A DNA stretch of 64,000 nucleotides from an uncultured Devosia sp. (GTDB lineage Bacteria; Pseudomonadota; Alphaproteobacteria; Rhizobiales; Devosiaceae): positions 1 to 64,000 of the forward strand of contig NZ_CAMLHM010000014.1 of NCBI RefSeq assembly GCF_946479885.1. The letters are read 5' to 3'. The notes beneath the pieces were generated by a model. That model did not search any database. It was not told where the DNA came from and saw only the letters and a program-made list of their open reading frames with translations. This document shows, piece after piece, positions 16,788 through 25,440 of the stretch; within the stretch, counting starts at the first letter, position 1; each line of letters starts with the position of its first letter. The position numbers and the translations under genes were made by a program.

Positions 16788-18686
16788 GTGGCTTTCCTGA
16801 CCTTTCTGCAGCGGGTGATGAACTGGTTCGTCCCCGAGCACCTGAGCGGCGACCTGCACACGCGCAAGCGCGTGCAGATGTTCATCATCAGTCATGTGTT
16901 CGGGCCGATCATCGCCACACCCATTCCGCTGTTCCTCTGGTTCGCCGATCCGCAGCCCTGGCCGCAGGTGCCCATCCTGGCGGCGTCGATCTATGGCTTC
17001 TGGCCGTTCCTGGCGCTAGTGAAGCTGTTTCCGCGCGCCTATACGCCGCTGGCCATGGCCTCAGTGCTCAACCTCACCTTCTGTATCCTGTGGGGCACCT
17101 ACAATTACGGCGGCACCAGCTCGCCATTCCTGGTCTGGTTCGTGCTGACGCCACTCCTGGCCTTCATGTATATGGGGTCGACCTGGACGGCGCGTGTCTT
17201 CGTCTTCGGCCAGATCACCCTGGGCATTGCCGGGCTTTACGGCGTCTATCTCTTCAGCAACTTCCCCATACACATCCCCGTGGAGAACATGGTGGTGGCC
17301 GGTGTGCTGTCCGCGCTGGGGTCGAACATCTATGTGTTCATGATGGCGGCCTACTATTCGAGCGTGGTGGACAGCCAATCCGAGCTGATCAAGGAAATCG
17401 ACCGCCACCAGTCCACGCTCAAGGCGCTGACCCGCGCCAAGGACGAGGCCGAACGCGCCAATGGCGCCAAGTCGGAATTCCTGGCCAAGATGAGCCACGA
17501 GCTGCGCACCCCGCTCAACGCGGTGCTGGGCTATTCCGAGCTCATGCTGGAAGACGCCGAGCTTGACGGGCGGGGCGAGCAGATTGCCGACTTGCAGAAG
17601 ATCAGCGCCGCCGGCAAGCACCTGCTGGCCATGGTCAACGACATCCTCGACATCTCCAAGATCGAAGCGGGCAAGATGGTCCTGCATGTGGAGAATGTCG
17701 ACCTCGACCAGCTGATCGACGAAGTGGAGTCGACGGCGCGTCCGCTGGTGGCCAAGAACACCAACAGCTTCACGGTCGAGCGTGGCCCCAATCTGGGGAC
17801 CATGCGGGCCGATGTCACCAAGCTGCGGCAGGCGATTTTCAACCTGCTGTCCAATGCCGCCAAATTTACCCATAACGGGCAGATCACCCTGGTCGTCAGG
17901 CGGAACGGGGACTGGATGGAGATTGCCGTTGTCGATACCGGCATCGGCATTTCGCCGGAACAGCAGAAGGTGCTGTTCTCCAATTTCAGCCAGGCCAGCT
18001 CCAAGATCGCTGCCGTCTATGGCGGCACCGGGCTGGGGCTGTCGCTGAGCCAGAACCTGTGCCGCCTGATGGGCGGCCGCATCGAGATCGAGAGTGAGCT
18101 GGGCAAGGGGAGCCGGTTCACCATCCGGCTGCCGGCGCAGGCGGAGCACACCAGCCACGACACAGGGGCGTCGCCGCTGCCGCTGCGTCCGCGGCAATCG
18201 ACCGAGGTTTCCATTCACGCCGAACACGAGCACGATGCTGCTGTGGCCGAGACCGAGCGCGCTCCGACGACCCTGCATGCCGCCAATCCCGACCAGCGAC
18301 CGCGCCTGCTCGTGGTGGATGACGACCGCAATTTCCTCGAAATTGCCGAACGCCTGTTCGCGCGGGAGGGCTATACGCCCATCTGCACCGACGCGCCGCA
18401 ATCGGCGTTGCAGATTGCACGTACGGCCAAGCCAACGGCGATTTTTCTTGATATACTGATGCCGGGTTTCGATGGCTGGGACGTGTTGGCGGCGCTCAAG
18501 GCCGATCCGATCACTGCTGATATCCCGGTCTTCATGATCTCGATCCTCAGCGAGCGCTCCAAGGCGCTGGCGGCAGGAGCAGACGGGATCGTGATGAAGC
18601 CGTTTGACGGCAGCAAGGTCAAGGCAGCCCTGGCTGGGCTCAAGGCCACGCGCGGCCGGCCGCGCGCCAAGGCGGCCAACGGATAA
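16788..18686 (+). CDS. Hybrid sensor histidine kinase with C-terminal receiver
   Basis: 632-residue membrane-anchored signal kinase. Residues about 25-200 form a cluster of roughly six hydrophobic helices. A short coiled region leads to HisKA with FLAKMSHELRTPLNAVLGYS (phospho-His about residue 237). HATPase_c has NLLSNAAKF, VDTGIGIS and GTGLGLSLS. The C-terminal receiver has VVDDD and the phospho-Asp in FLDILMPGFDGWD (about residue 555) with VMKPF. GTG 16788 with GAGGCG ahead is preferred; ATG 16740 and the 16671 frame overlapping uxuA lack ribosome sites. A DivK-like single receiver follows 14 bases later, a likely phosphorelay partner. The sensed signal is unknown. Confidence 0.9.
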   Translation: MAFLTFLQRVMNWFVPEHLSGDLHTRKRVQMFIISHVFGPIIATPIPLFLWFADPQPWPQVPILAASIYGFWPFLALVKLFPRAYTPLAMASVLNLTFCILWGTYNYGGTSSPFLVWFVLTPLLAFMYMGSTWTARVFVFGQITLGIAGLYGVYLFSNFPIHIPVENMVVAGVLSALGSNIYVFMMAAYYSSVVDSQSELIKEIDRHQSTLKALTRAKDEAERANGAKSEFLAKMSHELRTPLNAVLGYSELMLEDAELDGRGEQIADLQKISAAGKHLLAMVNDILDISKIEAGKMVLHVENVDLDQLIDEVESTARPLVAKNTNSFTVERGPNLGTMRADVTKLRQAIFNLLSNAAKFTHNGQITLVVRRNGDWMEIAVVDTGIGISPEQQKVLFSNFSQASSKIAAVYGGTGLGLSLSQNLCRLMGGRIEIESELGKGSRFTIRLPAQAEHTSHDTGASPLPLRPRQSTEVSIHAEHEHDAAVAETERAPTTLHAANPDQRPRLLVVDDDRNFLEIAERLFAREGYTPICTDAPQSALQIARTAKPTAIFLDILMPGFDGWDVLAALKADPITADIPVFMISILSERSKALAAGADGIVMKPFDGSKVKAALAGLKATRGRPRAKAANG

Positions 18687-18700
18687 GACGGAGTATCGAC

Positions 18701-19096
18701 ATGGCCCTGGTTTTGATCGTCGAGGACAATCCGATCAATCGCGACGTGCTTGGCCGGCGGCTGGAACGACGCGGTTTTTCCATCCGCTTTGCCGAGGACG
18801 GGCCAAGCGGCATCGCGGCGGCCAAGGCGCTGATGCCCGACGTGATCCTGATGGATATCGGTCTGGGGGAGATGGATGGCTGCGAAGCCACCCGCCGCAT
18901 CCTTGCCGACCCCGACATGGCGGCGATGCCCATTATCGCGCTCACCGCCAGTGCTTTTGAAACCGACCGGGCCAATGCGCTGGCGGCCGGCTGCATCGAC
19001 TTCGAGACCAAGCCGGTGGACCTGCCGCGTCTGCTGGGCAAGATGCAGGCCGTGCTGGGGCCGAAGACGCCGCCAGCGGCCATGAACTTCGCCTAG
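18701..19096 (+). CDS. Single-domain response regulator, DivK-like
   Basis: 131 residues, one CheY-like receiver and no output domain. It has the acidic pair in IVEDNPINRD, phospho-Asp 52 in VILMDIGLGEMDG, the Thr/Ala switch IIALTASAF, and Lys in ETKPVDL. The NPINRDVLGRRLERRGF segment is typical of DivK/CpdR-type phosphotransfer receivers. It is cotranscribed with the upstream hybrid kinase (14-base gap) and is probably its direct partner. It should not be taken as the cell-cycle divK gene itself, which normally sits next to pleD. Confidence 0.9.
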   Translation: MALVLIVEDNPINRDVLGRRLERRGFSIRFAEDGPSGIAAAKALMPDVILMDIGLGEMDGCEATRRILADPDMAAMPIIALTASAFETDRANALAAGCIDFETKPVDLPRLLGKMQAVLGPKTPPAAMNFA

Positions 19097-19152
19097 GCGG
19101 CAGCCGGCTTCGGCTCCGCCTCAAGCGCGCCCTGACGAGCCGGGCGAAGTCG

Positions 19153-20502
19153 TCAGGCGTTGGCGACGCGGGTCCGGCCTGCGTCGGCCTCGCCCTCATG
19201 GCCGAGACGATATTCGAGATCGGCTTCCCGCATGGCAGTGGCCAGGATGGCAACGACCTGGTCGATGTCGTCCTTGCTATGGGAGGCCATGACCTGGAAG
19301 CGGAAGCGGGCGCCGCCCTGGGGCACGGCGGGATATTCCACCAGATTGGCGATGCCGCCCATGGCCATCAGGCGCCGGCTGGCGAAGCGACCGACACCCT
19401 CAAGACCAAGGCTTACCGGCACGATGGGCGAAGGATCACCCAGGACTTCGAGGCCGGCGCGGGTCATTTCGGCGCGCAGGTAGAGGATATTGTCCATCAG
19501 CTTGCGGCGCAGCAGGCGACCCTCTTCGGAGCGCACGATATCGAGGGCGCGGAGAACCGTCGCCGCCTGCACCGGCGAGAGGGCGTTGGAGAAGGTGTGC
19601 GTGGCGCTGTAATATTTGAGGTATTCGGCGGTGGCGCGGTCCCGGACGGCGATGAAGCCACCGTTGGATGCGAAGGTCTTGGAGAAGCTGCCGATGATGA
19701 TGTCGGCGGCATCAAGGGCATTCTGCAGGCCGAGATGTCCCAGGCCATCTTCGCCGATGGAACCCAGATCGTGGGCACAGTCCACAAGGAGCGTGGCCTT
19801 GTAGGTGTCGCAAAGCGCCCGCATGGCCAACAGGTCCGGGGTATCGGAGTGCATCGAGAACAGGCTCTCGGTGACGACAAGGATGCCGTTTTCCTTGTCG
19901 TTGACGCGGATGCGCTCGAGCTTGCGCGCCATCGCGTCCAGGTTGAGGTGGCCGTGATAGTGGATGTTGGTCGTGGCAGCCTTGGCGCCCTCCTGCAGGC
20001 AGGAATGGGCCAGGATATCCATGACGATGTGGTCGCCGGCACGGACAAAGCCCTGCACCGAGCCGTAACCAGCCGCCCAGCCGGTGGGATAGAGCACGAT
20101 CTCGCGGCCGCCCAGAAACTGCGAGAGCCCCTGTTCGAGCAGCAGCGAATTGGCAGTGTTGCCCAATAGGGCCGCCGAGCCGGCGCTGTGGACGCCATAG
20201 TCCTCGATGGCCTTGATGGCCGTGGCCTTGATGGCCGGATGCGACGAGAGGCTCAAATAGTCCTGGCTGGCGAAGTTTATGCCGGAGAAGGCGGCGCCGG
20301 TGTCGCTGCGGGCTTCGCAGCGCGCCTGGGGGGCGCTGGAGGTCGAGCGGGCATAGGGCCAGAGGTCATACTCGCGACGCAGGTTCTGCCATTCGTAGAA
20401 ACCGGACACGCGCTCGATCAGATCGGGGCCATGGGGAGACCGGAAATCGCGCAGGCTGCCCGTCAGCGCGCGCTCGGGAACCGAGTTGGTCTTAAAGGTC
20501 AT
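19153..20502 (-). CDS. Alpha-oxoamine synthase family PLP enzyme
   Basis: 449-residue fold-type I PLP enzyme of the group containing 8-amino-7-oxononanoate synthase, 2-amino-3-ketobutyrate CoA ligase, 5-aminolevulinate synthase, serine palmitoyltransferase and CqsA. They condense an amino acid with an acyl-CoA. Visible are NFASQDYLSLSSHP, the GSAALLGNT turn, VDCAHDLGSIGEDGLGH (cofactor Asp/His) and the PLP lysine in IIGSFSKTFASNGGF. The N-terminus is about 60 residues longer than BioF and has FYEWQNLRREYDLWPYAR, as in some sphingolipid- or autoinducer-type members. No biotin, heme or sphingolipid neighbours exist, so the substrate cannot be named. Start at ATG 20502, shortly before the divergent GGDEF-EAL gene. 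Confidence 0.88.
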   Translation of the reverse strand: MTFKTNSVPERALTGSLRDFRSPHGPDLIERVSGFYEWQNLRREYDLWPYARSTSSAPQARCEARSDTGAAFSGINFASQDYLSLSSHPAIKATAIKAIEDYGVHSAGSAALLGNTANSLLLEQGLSQFLGGREIVLYPTGWAAGYGSVQGFVRAGDHIVMDILAHSCLQEGAKAATTNIHYHGHLNLDAMARKLERIRVNDKENGILVVTESLFSMHSDTPDLLAMRALCDTYKATLLVDCAHDLGSIGEDGLGHLGLQNALDAADIIIGSFSKTFASNGGFIAVRDRATAEYLKYYSATHTFSNALSPVQAATVLRALDIVRSEEGRLLRRKLMDNILYLRAEMTRAGLEVLGDPSPIVPVSLGLEGVGRFASRRLMAMGGIANLVEYPAVPQGGARFRFQVMASHSKDDIDQVVAILATAMREADLEYRLGHEGEADAGRTRVANA

Positions 20503-20618
20503 GGTCTTCTCCGCAAAGGGACCTGCCGTGTTTCAATAAGGCAAGCGATGGGGTGGCGCTCAGAGCTTGCCTAGTGCCGCAGTTTATTATGAATTGCCCC
20601 GCCAACGTGCATTCGAAA

Positions 20619-20633
20619 TTAAGAAAAGGTTAA
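20619..20633 (+). promoter_or_regulatory. CtrA box upstream of the GGDEF-EAL gene
   Basis: TTAA-GAAAAGG-TTAA is an exact match to the CtrA consensus TTAA-N7-TTAA. It is 50-75 bases before the candidate starts (20683, 20707) of the cyclic-di-GMP protein, the position expected for CtrA replacing a -35 element. It also lies between divergent genes and might act on the alpha-oxoamine synthase gene as well. Confidence 0.65.
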
Positions 20634-20706
20634 TTGTAGCATTTTGGGGCCGAGACGCAGCCAAGCTCACACGCAAAATTAAGTGCTGCGCGACATCCTG
20701 CGGTCC

Positions 20707-23106
20707 ATGAGCGTCATACCGGGTTCGGGCCTGATTTCCCTGATCAACGGCTTCGTCGACCGGGCTATTGGCGCGGACGGCCTGACGCCGCGTGTCCGCG
20801 ACAAGCTGCTGCGCCAGCAACTGGGGTCGGTGGCGCGCATGGCGCCCGCCATGCTGGCGGCCTCGCTGGTCGTTTTGGCCGTGTTTTTGGCGTTGACCTG
20901 GCAGACAGCACAGTTCTGGCCCGTGCTGGTTGCCGCGGGGGTCATCGTCCTGATCGGGGTGCATGGCAGCTACCTTTCCGTCGTCAAAGTGCCCAGCAGG
21001 GGTGACGGAACGCCCCGTGCCGCAGTCATGCGCACCATCATCTATGCGACGCTGCTGGGGTGCCTGTGGGGCTTTGTCCTCACCGTGCTGCCGCTGGACC
21101 AGAACCCCACCATGCGCGCTGCCTCGACCATCGGCGTTGGCGGACTGTTCTGCGTGGCGATGATGGCGCTGGTCCACTACCCGCAGGCGCTGGCGGCATT
21201 CTGCATCCCACTCATCGTCGGCGCGCTGAGCACGGTGCTCAGCCTCGACAGCGTGCCCGACATCTGGGTGCAGGCGACGCTGCTGATGGGCTTCACGTTC
21301 ATCATGGTGGTGGTCACGCTCCATCATGCGGCGGCCTTTGCCGCACACCGGGCTTCGGAAACGCTGGTCAAGGAGAAGGGCGAGATCATTGGCCTCTTGC
21401 TGCGCGAATTCGAGCAAAGCGCCTCCGACTGGATCTGGGGCTTTGATGCCGATGGGGCCATCAACCGCATGTCGGCCGGATTTACCGCGGCAACCGGGGT
21501 GGCCGAGGACGCGCTGCGCGGCGCCGATTTCATCCATTTCCTGCGCTGCATCACCCCGCCCGATGACCCGCTGATGGTGCATGTCGAACGCGATGTGTAC
21601 AAGCGACATACGTTCCAGGACATCGAACTGCGGGTGACCGCCGACGGGCGAGAGTGCTGGTGGAGCCTGACCGGCAAGCCGGCTTTCGACGAAACGGGCA
21701 ATTACCTGGGCTATATCGGCACGGGATCGGACGTGACCGAGCGCAAGATTGCCGAGCGTCGCATCACCATGCTGGCGCATCACGACCCGATGACCGGGCT
21801 GCTCAACCGCATCAAGTTCACCGAGCAGCTCAGCAGTTGCGTCGCACGGCTGGATCGCTACGGCACGCCGTTCTCGGTGATGTTCCTGGACCTCGACCAG
21901 TTCAAGTCTGTCAATGACAACCATGGCCACCTGGCCGGCGACAAGGTGCTGATCGAGATTGCCCGCCGTATCCAGGGCCTGGTGCGCGAGACCGATCTGG
22001 TCGCGCGGCTGGGCGGGGACGAGTTTGCGATCATCCTGCCCAATGACAGCAACGCGGATGGCCTTGGCCGCATGGCCATGCGCCTGATCGAGGAGATCAA
22101 GCGACCGGTGGCGATCGACGGCGATCAGGTGAGCATCGGGGTGAGCGTGGGCGTGGCCATCGCGCCGATGAATGGCACGCGTGCCGACGAAATCCTGCGC
22201 AATGCCGACCTAGCGCTCTATCGCGCCAAGACGGATGGGCGCTCGGTGTTCCGCTTCTTTGAAAGCCAGATGGATTCGGACGCACGCGATCGCCGGTTGC
22301 TCGAGGTGGAGCTGCGCGATGCGATCCACAATGATGAGCTGGTGCTGTATTACCAGCCGCAGGTATCGGCGGCCGACGCGACCCCGACGGGCTTTGAGGC
22401 CCTGATCCGCTGGAACCACCCGGTTCGCGGCCTGGTGTCACCGGCCGAGTTCATTCCCATTGCCGAGCAGTCGAACCTGATCGTCGATATCGGCGACTGG
22501 ACGATCCTGCAGGCATGCCTCACGGCCGCAGGTTGGCCCGAGCATCTGACTGTCGCGGTCAACCTGTCCACCAAGCATTTCCGCCGTTCCGACATTGCCG
22601 AGGTGGTGAAGCGCGCGCTGGCGATTTCCGGGCTCGCGGCCCGGCGGCTCGAAATCGAGATCACCGAAGGGCTGCTGATGGAAAATTCGGCCGAGGTGAT
22701 CGACAAGCTGCGCGAAATCCGGGCGCTGGGCGTGACGATCGCCATGGACGATTTCGGCACCGGCTATTCGAGCCTCAGCCACCTGCTGAAATTCCCCTTC
22801 GACAAGATCAAGATCGACCGTTCCTTCGTCGACGCGTCCGGCAATGACGAGGTGGCACGCGATTTCCTCAAGGCCATTGCCTCGCTGGGCAAGACGCTCA
22901 AGCTGGAAATCACCGCCGAGGGGGTCGAGACCAGGGCGCAGGCGGAGTTCCTGGCCGAGATTGCCTGCCACCAATTGCAGGGCTTCTACTTTTCTCGGCC
23001 GCTCGACCACATCGCGCTGGCCCATTACCTGCTGACGCATGTGGCGCCGCTGGCGCCCGCGCTCAAGGCTGAAGCGGAACGGCGGCTGTCGGCGCTGGCT
23101 GGGTAG
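20707..23106 (+). CDS. Membrane PAS-GGDEF-EAL cyclic-di-GMP protein
   Basis: 799 residues. Residues about 45-220 contain paired hydrophobic helices, and a PAS domain follows (ASDWIWGFDADGAINRMS to YIGTGSDVTERK). The GGDEF domain has an intact RLGGDEFAI motif (about residues 434-442). The EAL domain has FEALIRWNHP (Glu about 564), a DDFGTGYSSLSHL loop and KIDRSF, so both diguanylate cyclase and phosphodiesterase sites look complete. ATG 20707 is preferred; GTG 20683 in frame is an alternative and neither has a clear ribosome site. The upstream CtrA box suggests cell-cycle control of motility or attachment signalling. A palindromic repeat follows the stop. Confidence 0.92.
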   Translation: MSVIPGSGLISLINGFVDRAIGADGLTPRVRDKLLRQQLGSVARMAPAMLAASLVVLAVFLALTWQTAQFWPVLVAAGVIVLIGVHGSYLSVVKVPSRGDGTPRAAVMRTIIYATLLGCLWGFVLTVLPLDQNPTMRAASTIGVGGLFCVAMMALVHYPQALAAFCIPLIVGALSTVLSLDSVPDIWVQATLLMGFTFIMVVVTLHHAAAFAAHRASETLVKEKGEIIGLLLREFEQSASDWIWGFDADGAINRMSAGFTAATGVAEDALRGADFIHFLRCITPPDDPLMVHVERDVYKRHTFQDIELRVTADGRECWWSLTGKPAFDETGNYLGYIGTGSDVTERKIAERRITMLAHHDPMTGLLNRIKFTEQLSSCVARLDRYGTPFSVMFLDLDQFKSVNDNHGHLAGDKVLIEIARRIQGLVRETDLVARLGGDEFAIILPNDSNADGLGRMAMRLIEEIKRPVAIDGDQVSIGVSVGVAIAPMNGTRADEILRNADLALYRAKTDGRSVFRFFESQMDSDARDRRLLEVELRDAIHNDELVLYYQPQVSAADATPTGFEALIRWNHPVRGLVSPAEFIPIAEQSNLIVDIGDWTILQACLTAAGWPEHLTVAVNLSTKHFRRSDIAEVVKRALAISGLAARRLEIEITEGLLMENSAEVIDKLREIRALGVTIAMDDFGTGYSSLSHLLKFPFDKIKIDRSFVDASGNDEVARDFLKAIASLGKTLKLEITAEGVETRAQAEFLAEIACHQLQGFYFSRPLDHIALAHYLLTHVAPLAPALKAEAERRLSALAG

Positions 23107-23128
23107 CGGCGGAGATGAGTCTTGGTTG

Positions 23129-23253
23129 GGATACCCCCACCTAACCTCCCCCTGATAGGGGGAGGAATCCGGGCAGTGGTTGGGGTAGCATCGAGCCTCA
23201 AACCCGATCTGTCCCTCCCCCTATCAGGGGGAGGTCAGGAGGGGGTACTCCGA
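23129..23253. repeat. GC-rich palindromic repeat, variant of family A
   Basis: CCTCCCCCTGATAGGGGGAGG and CCTCCCCCTATCAGGGGGAGG, both self-complementary and mutually complementary, within outer arms GGATACCCCCACCTAACC and GAGGGGGTACTCC. It has the same two-ended plan as family A but with a GATA/TATC centre. It lies between the convergent GGDEF-EAL and M14-like genes. Confidence 0.88.
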
Positions 23254-23257
23254 GGCC

Positions 23258-24400
23258 TCAGTCCTCCAGCAGATATGCCCCGGCCCGGGTCGGCAGCACC
23301 TCGGTTCCCACGATCTTGGCGATGCTGGCGCCGCGCACGACATATTTGCCCATGACGCGCGACAGCACGAAGCCATCGGTTCCGGCCAGGATCGGCCGGC
23401 GCGCTACGAAGGCCTCGGGGCCGTCCATGGCGATGAGGTCGGCGATAGGCTGTCCCTTGTGCACGCGATCGCCGAGCTCGACGCGATAGGCCAGCAGGCC
23501 CGGGGCGTCGACGCGCAGAACTTCGGTCGCCTCGAAGGGCGTCGGTGCGGGCGCCGGAGCCGGTTTCGGTTCGGGGTCGGCCTCTATGAGCCCGCGGCCG
23601 GCGAAGAAGCCGAAGAGCCCGGCGGCATCCTGCTGGCCGATGGCATCGAAGCTGTCGGCACGACCACGATATTCCAGCGTCGCCGCTTCTGTAGCCGCTG
23701 GAATGGGGTGGTCGGGATGAGCAAGACGGGCCTTGCGATAGAGCGTGGGCAGCACCTCGTCGAACGAGCCGCCGCCACTATCCTCGGCGGTGAGGGTCGC
23801 CGCGACACCCATCCAGTCGGCCAGGTCCTGCAGGCCGGGCATCAGCTCGGGCGAGGTGAAGATGTGCTTGAGGCTGTCGTCGTCGCAGTGCAGGTCGAGG
23901 ACAATGTCCGCAGCGGCAGCGGATTTGAGGACGAGCAGGCGCAGCTGCTGGATGGCCGTGCGTGGCTGCTGGCTGTCGATCCAGTCGGCAACGGCGGCGC
24001 GGATGATGGCGACATTGGCGCTGATATCGCCGGTCAGCTTGCCGGCAATGGCTTCGGCCACCTGCGGATAAAGATCGGGCCAGCGGCGGTTGTAGTTGAC
24101 GCCGGTCTCGATGTCGTAGCGGCCGATGTGATGGCGCAGCGAATAGTTGGCGAGGCCGAGCGGGTTCACCGATGGGAAGATGGTAAAATGTGCCTTGAGC
24201 TGGCCAGCGGCATCGGCATCGCGCAGCCGGGGCAGCAGGTGGTGCAGGGCCATGGTGCCGGGCTGCTCGTCGGCGTGGAGGGCCGCCTGCAGGTGGACGC
24301 GCGTTTCGGCATCGGCCGGCCCCACGGTGTACCAATAGAGCCTGGTGGTGGCGCCGGGCGTGTCGCCAGCAAGGTTGGTGTGGTGCAGCTGAAAGGTCAT
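23258..24400 (-). CDS. Succinylglutamate desuccinylase/aspartoacylase (M14) family protein
   Basis: 380 residues. Zinc-carboxypeptidase-like core: metal-binding His and Glu in ALHADEQPG (about residues 41-49), the third ligand His in IVLDLHCDDD, then a catalytic-Glu-type region. The last ~90 residues (DRVHKGQPIADL, GTDGFVLSRVMGKYVVRGASIAKIVG) resemble a lipoyl/barrel-sandwich fold often found at the end of AstE-like proteins. It is the last gene of an amino-acid ABC transporter operon, analogous to aotO in the Pseudomonas arginine/ornithine transport operon. It may deacylate imported N-acyl or otherwise capped amino acids (inference). Confidence 0.87.
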   Translation of the reverse strand: MTFQLHHTNLAGDTPGATTRLYWYTVGPADAETRVHLQAALHADEQPGTMALHHLLPRLRDADAAGQLKAHFTIFPSVNPLGLANYSLRHHIGRYDIETGVNYNRRWPDLYPQVAEAIAGKLTGDISANVAIIRAAVADWIDSQQPRTAIQQLRLLVLKSAAAADIVLDLHCDDDSLKHIFTSPELMPGLQDLADWMGVAATLTAEDSGGGSFDEVLPTLYRKARLAHPDHPIPAATEAATLEYRGRADSFDAIGQQDAAGLFGFFAGRGLIEADPEPKPAPAPAPTPFEATEVLRVDAPGLLAYRVELGDRVHKGQPIADLIAMDGPEAFVARRPILAGTDGFVLSRVMGKYVVRGASIAKIVGTEVLPTRAGAYLLED

Positions 24401-24409
24401 GCGAAGTCC

Positions 24410-24697
24410 TCAGGCGAGGGCGGCCAGCTTGTCGGCCATGGTCTGGGCTTTGTCGTTTCGGGTGGAAAACGACATGGTGCAGAAGATGCGTTCGACGCCC
24501 ATGTCATGCAGCCGGGCGCAGCAGGCTTCGACGCAGGCGGTGACGGCGGCCATCTCGCCTTCGATATTGGTGCCGTTGGCGTGCATCTGGTGGCTCAGCC
24601 CCGAGGCGTCGATGATGGTCGCTACCTCCCTTATGTAGCGGGAGACGGATGGGCCGGCGCCCATCGGGACGATGCAGAGATCGGCAATGATCTTCAT
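24410..24697 (-). CDS. MTH1187/UPF0045 family thiamine-binding-type protein
   Basis: 95 residues of the small UPF0045 (MTH1187/YkoF-like) fold: IADLCIVPMGAGPSVSRYI at the start, HANGTNIEGEM in the middle, and VERIFCTMSFSTRNDKAQTM near the end. Characterised relatives bind thiamine or its precursors and form tetramers. ATG 24697 has GAGGAACA ahead and matches the family N-terminus; the longer frame from 24823 overlaps the permease gene. The gap to the permease stop is 8 bases, so it is part of the amino-acid transporter operon, an unexpected partner. Confidence 0.87.
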   Translation of the reverse strand: MKIIADLCIVPMGAGPSVSRYIREVATIIDASGLSHQMHANGTNIEGEMAAVTACVEACCARLHDMGVERIFCTMSFSTRNDKAQTMADKLAALA

Positions 24698-24705
24698 GGT
24701 GTTCC

Positions 24706-25440
24706 TCAGCGCAGCCATTTGGGGGCGAAGCGCAGGCCGGGCGCCGCCGGCATGTGACGCATCAGCCGTCGATAGACCAGACCGAACAGGAAGAAAACCA
24801 CCAGCGACACGGCCAGGAACCACAGGGCGGCGACCGAAAAGTGGAGGAACGCGTTGTAGTCGCGCTCGAACAGATCCTTGGCCGTGATCATCAGGTCCCG
24901 CTGCTGGCCGATGACCGGCAGGGCGAAGTAGACGATGGCCGTGGCGTGGAACAGGAACACCACTTCATTGGTATAGGCGGGCCAGGCGAGGCGGATGAGG
25001 TTGGGCCAGACGATATGGCGGAACTGCTGGGACTGGCTCATGCCATAGGCGCGGGCCGCCTCTATCTCGCCGCGTGGTACAGCACGCAGCGCGCCATAGA
25101 AGATCTCGGCGGTGTAGGCACCGGTATTGAGCGTCAGCACCAGCGGGCCAATGAACAGCGGATGCAGCACGAACCAGGAGATGCCCCAGGGCTTCCACAG
25201 GGCCACATTGAACGACAGGGCCAGGGAGTAGAGCATGAAGAACTGGATGAAGAGCGGCGAGCCGCGGAAGGCGTAGATATAGCCGCGGCTGAGGCGCGAG
25301 ATCACCGGGTTGGGCGATGCCTTGCCAAGGGCCAGGACCACGGCGAAGAGGAAGCCGAGCGGGATGGATGCGGCAGCAAAGTAGATGTTGAACACCACGG
25401 CCGGCGCAAAGGTGGCGATTTCCTGGAACAGGCGATCCAT
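24706..25440 (-). CDS. Polar amino-acid ABC transporter permease (HisM/ArtM type)
   Basis: 244-residue inner-membrane permease with about five helices and the HisM/Q family signature RGSPLFIQFFMLYSLAL near residue 60. The EAA loop reads EIEAARAYGMSQSQQFRHIVWPNLIRLAWPAYTNE, which contacts the ATPase. It starts at ATG 25440, sharing its last base with the end of the preceding permease gene. Together the two permeases form the heteromeric channel, as in HisQM or AotQM transporters for basic amino acids. Confidence 0.93.
   Translation of the reverse strand: MDRLFQEIATFAPAVVFNIYFAAASIPLGFLFAVVLALGKASPNPVISRLSRGYIYAFRGSPLFIQFFMLYSLALSFNVALWKPWGISWFVLHPLFIGPLVLTLNTGAYTAEIFYGALRAVPRGEIEAARAYGMSQSQQFRHIVWPNLIRLAWPAYTNEVVFLFHATAIVYFALPVIGQQRDLMITAKDLFERDYNAFLHFSVAALWFLAVSLVVFFLFGLVYRRLMRHMPAAPGLRFAPKWLR

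Noticed and set aside
18701..19096. Assignment of the single receiver as the cell-cycle divK
   Set aside because: No pleD is next to it; it follows a hybrid kinase, so only 'DivK-like' is justified.
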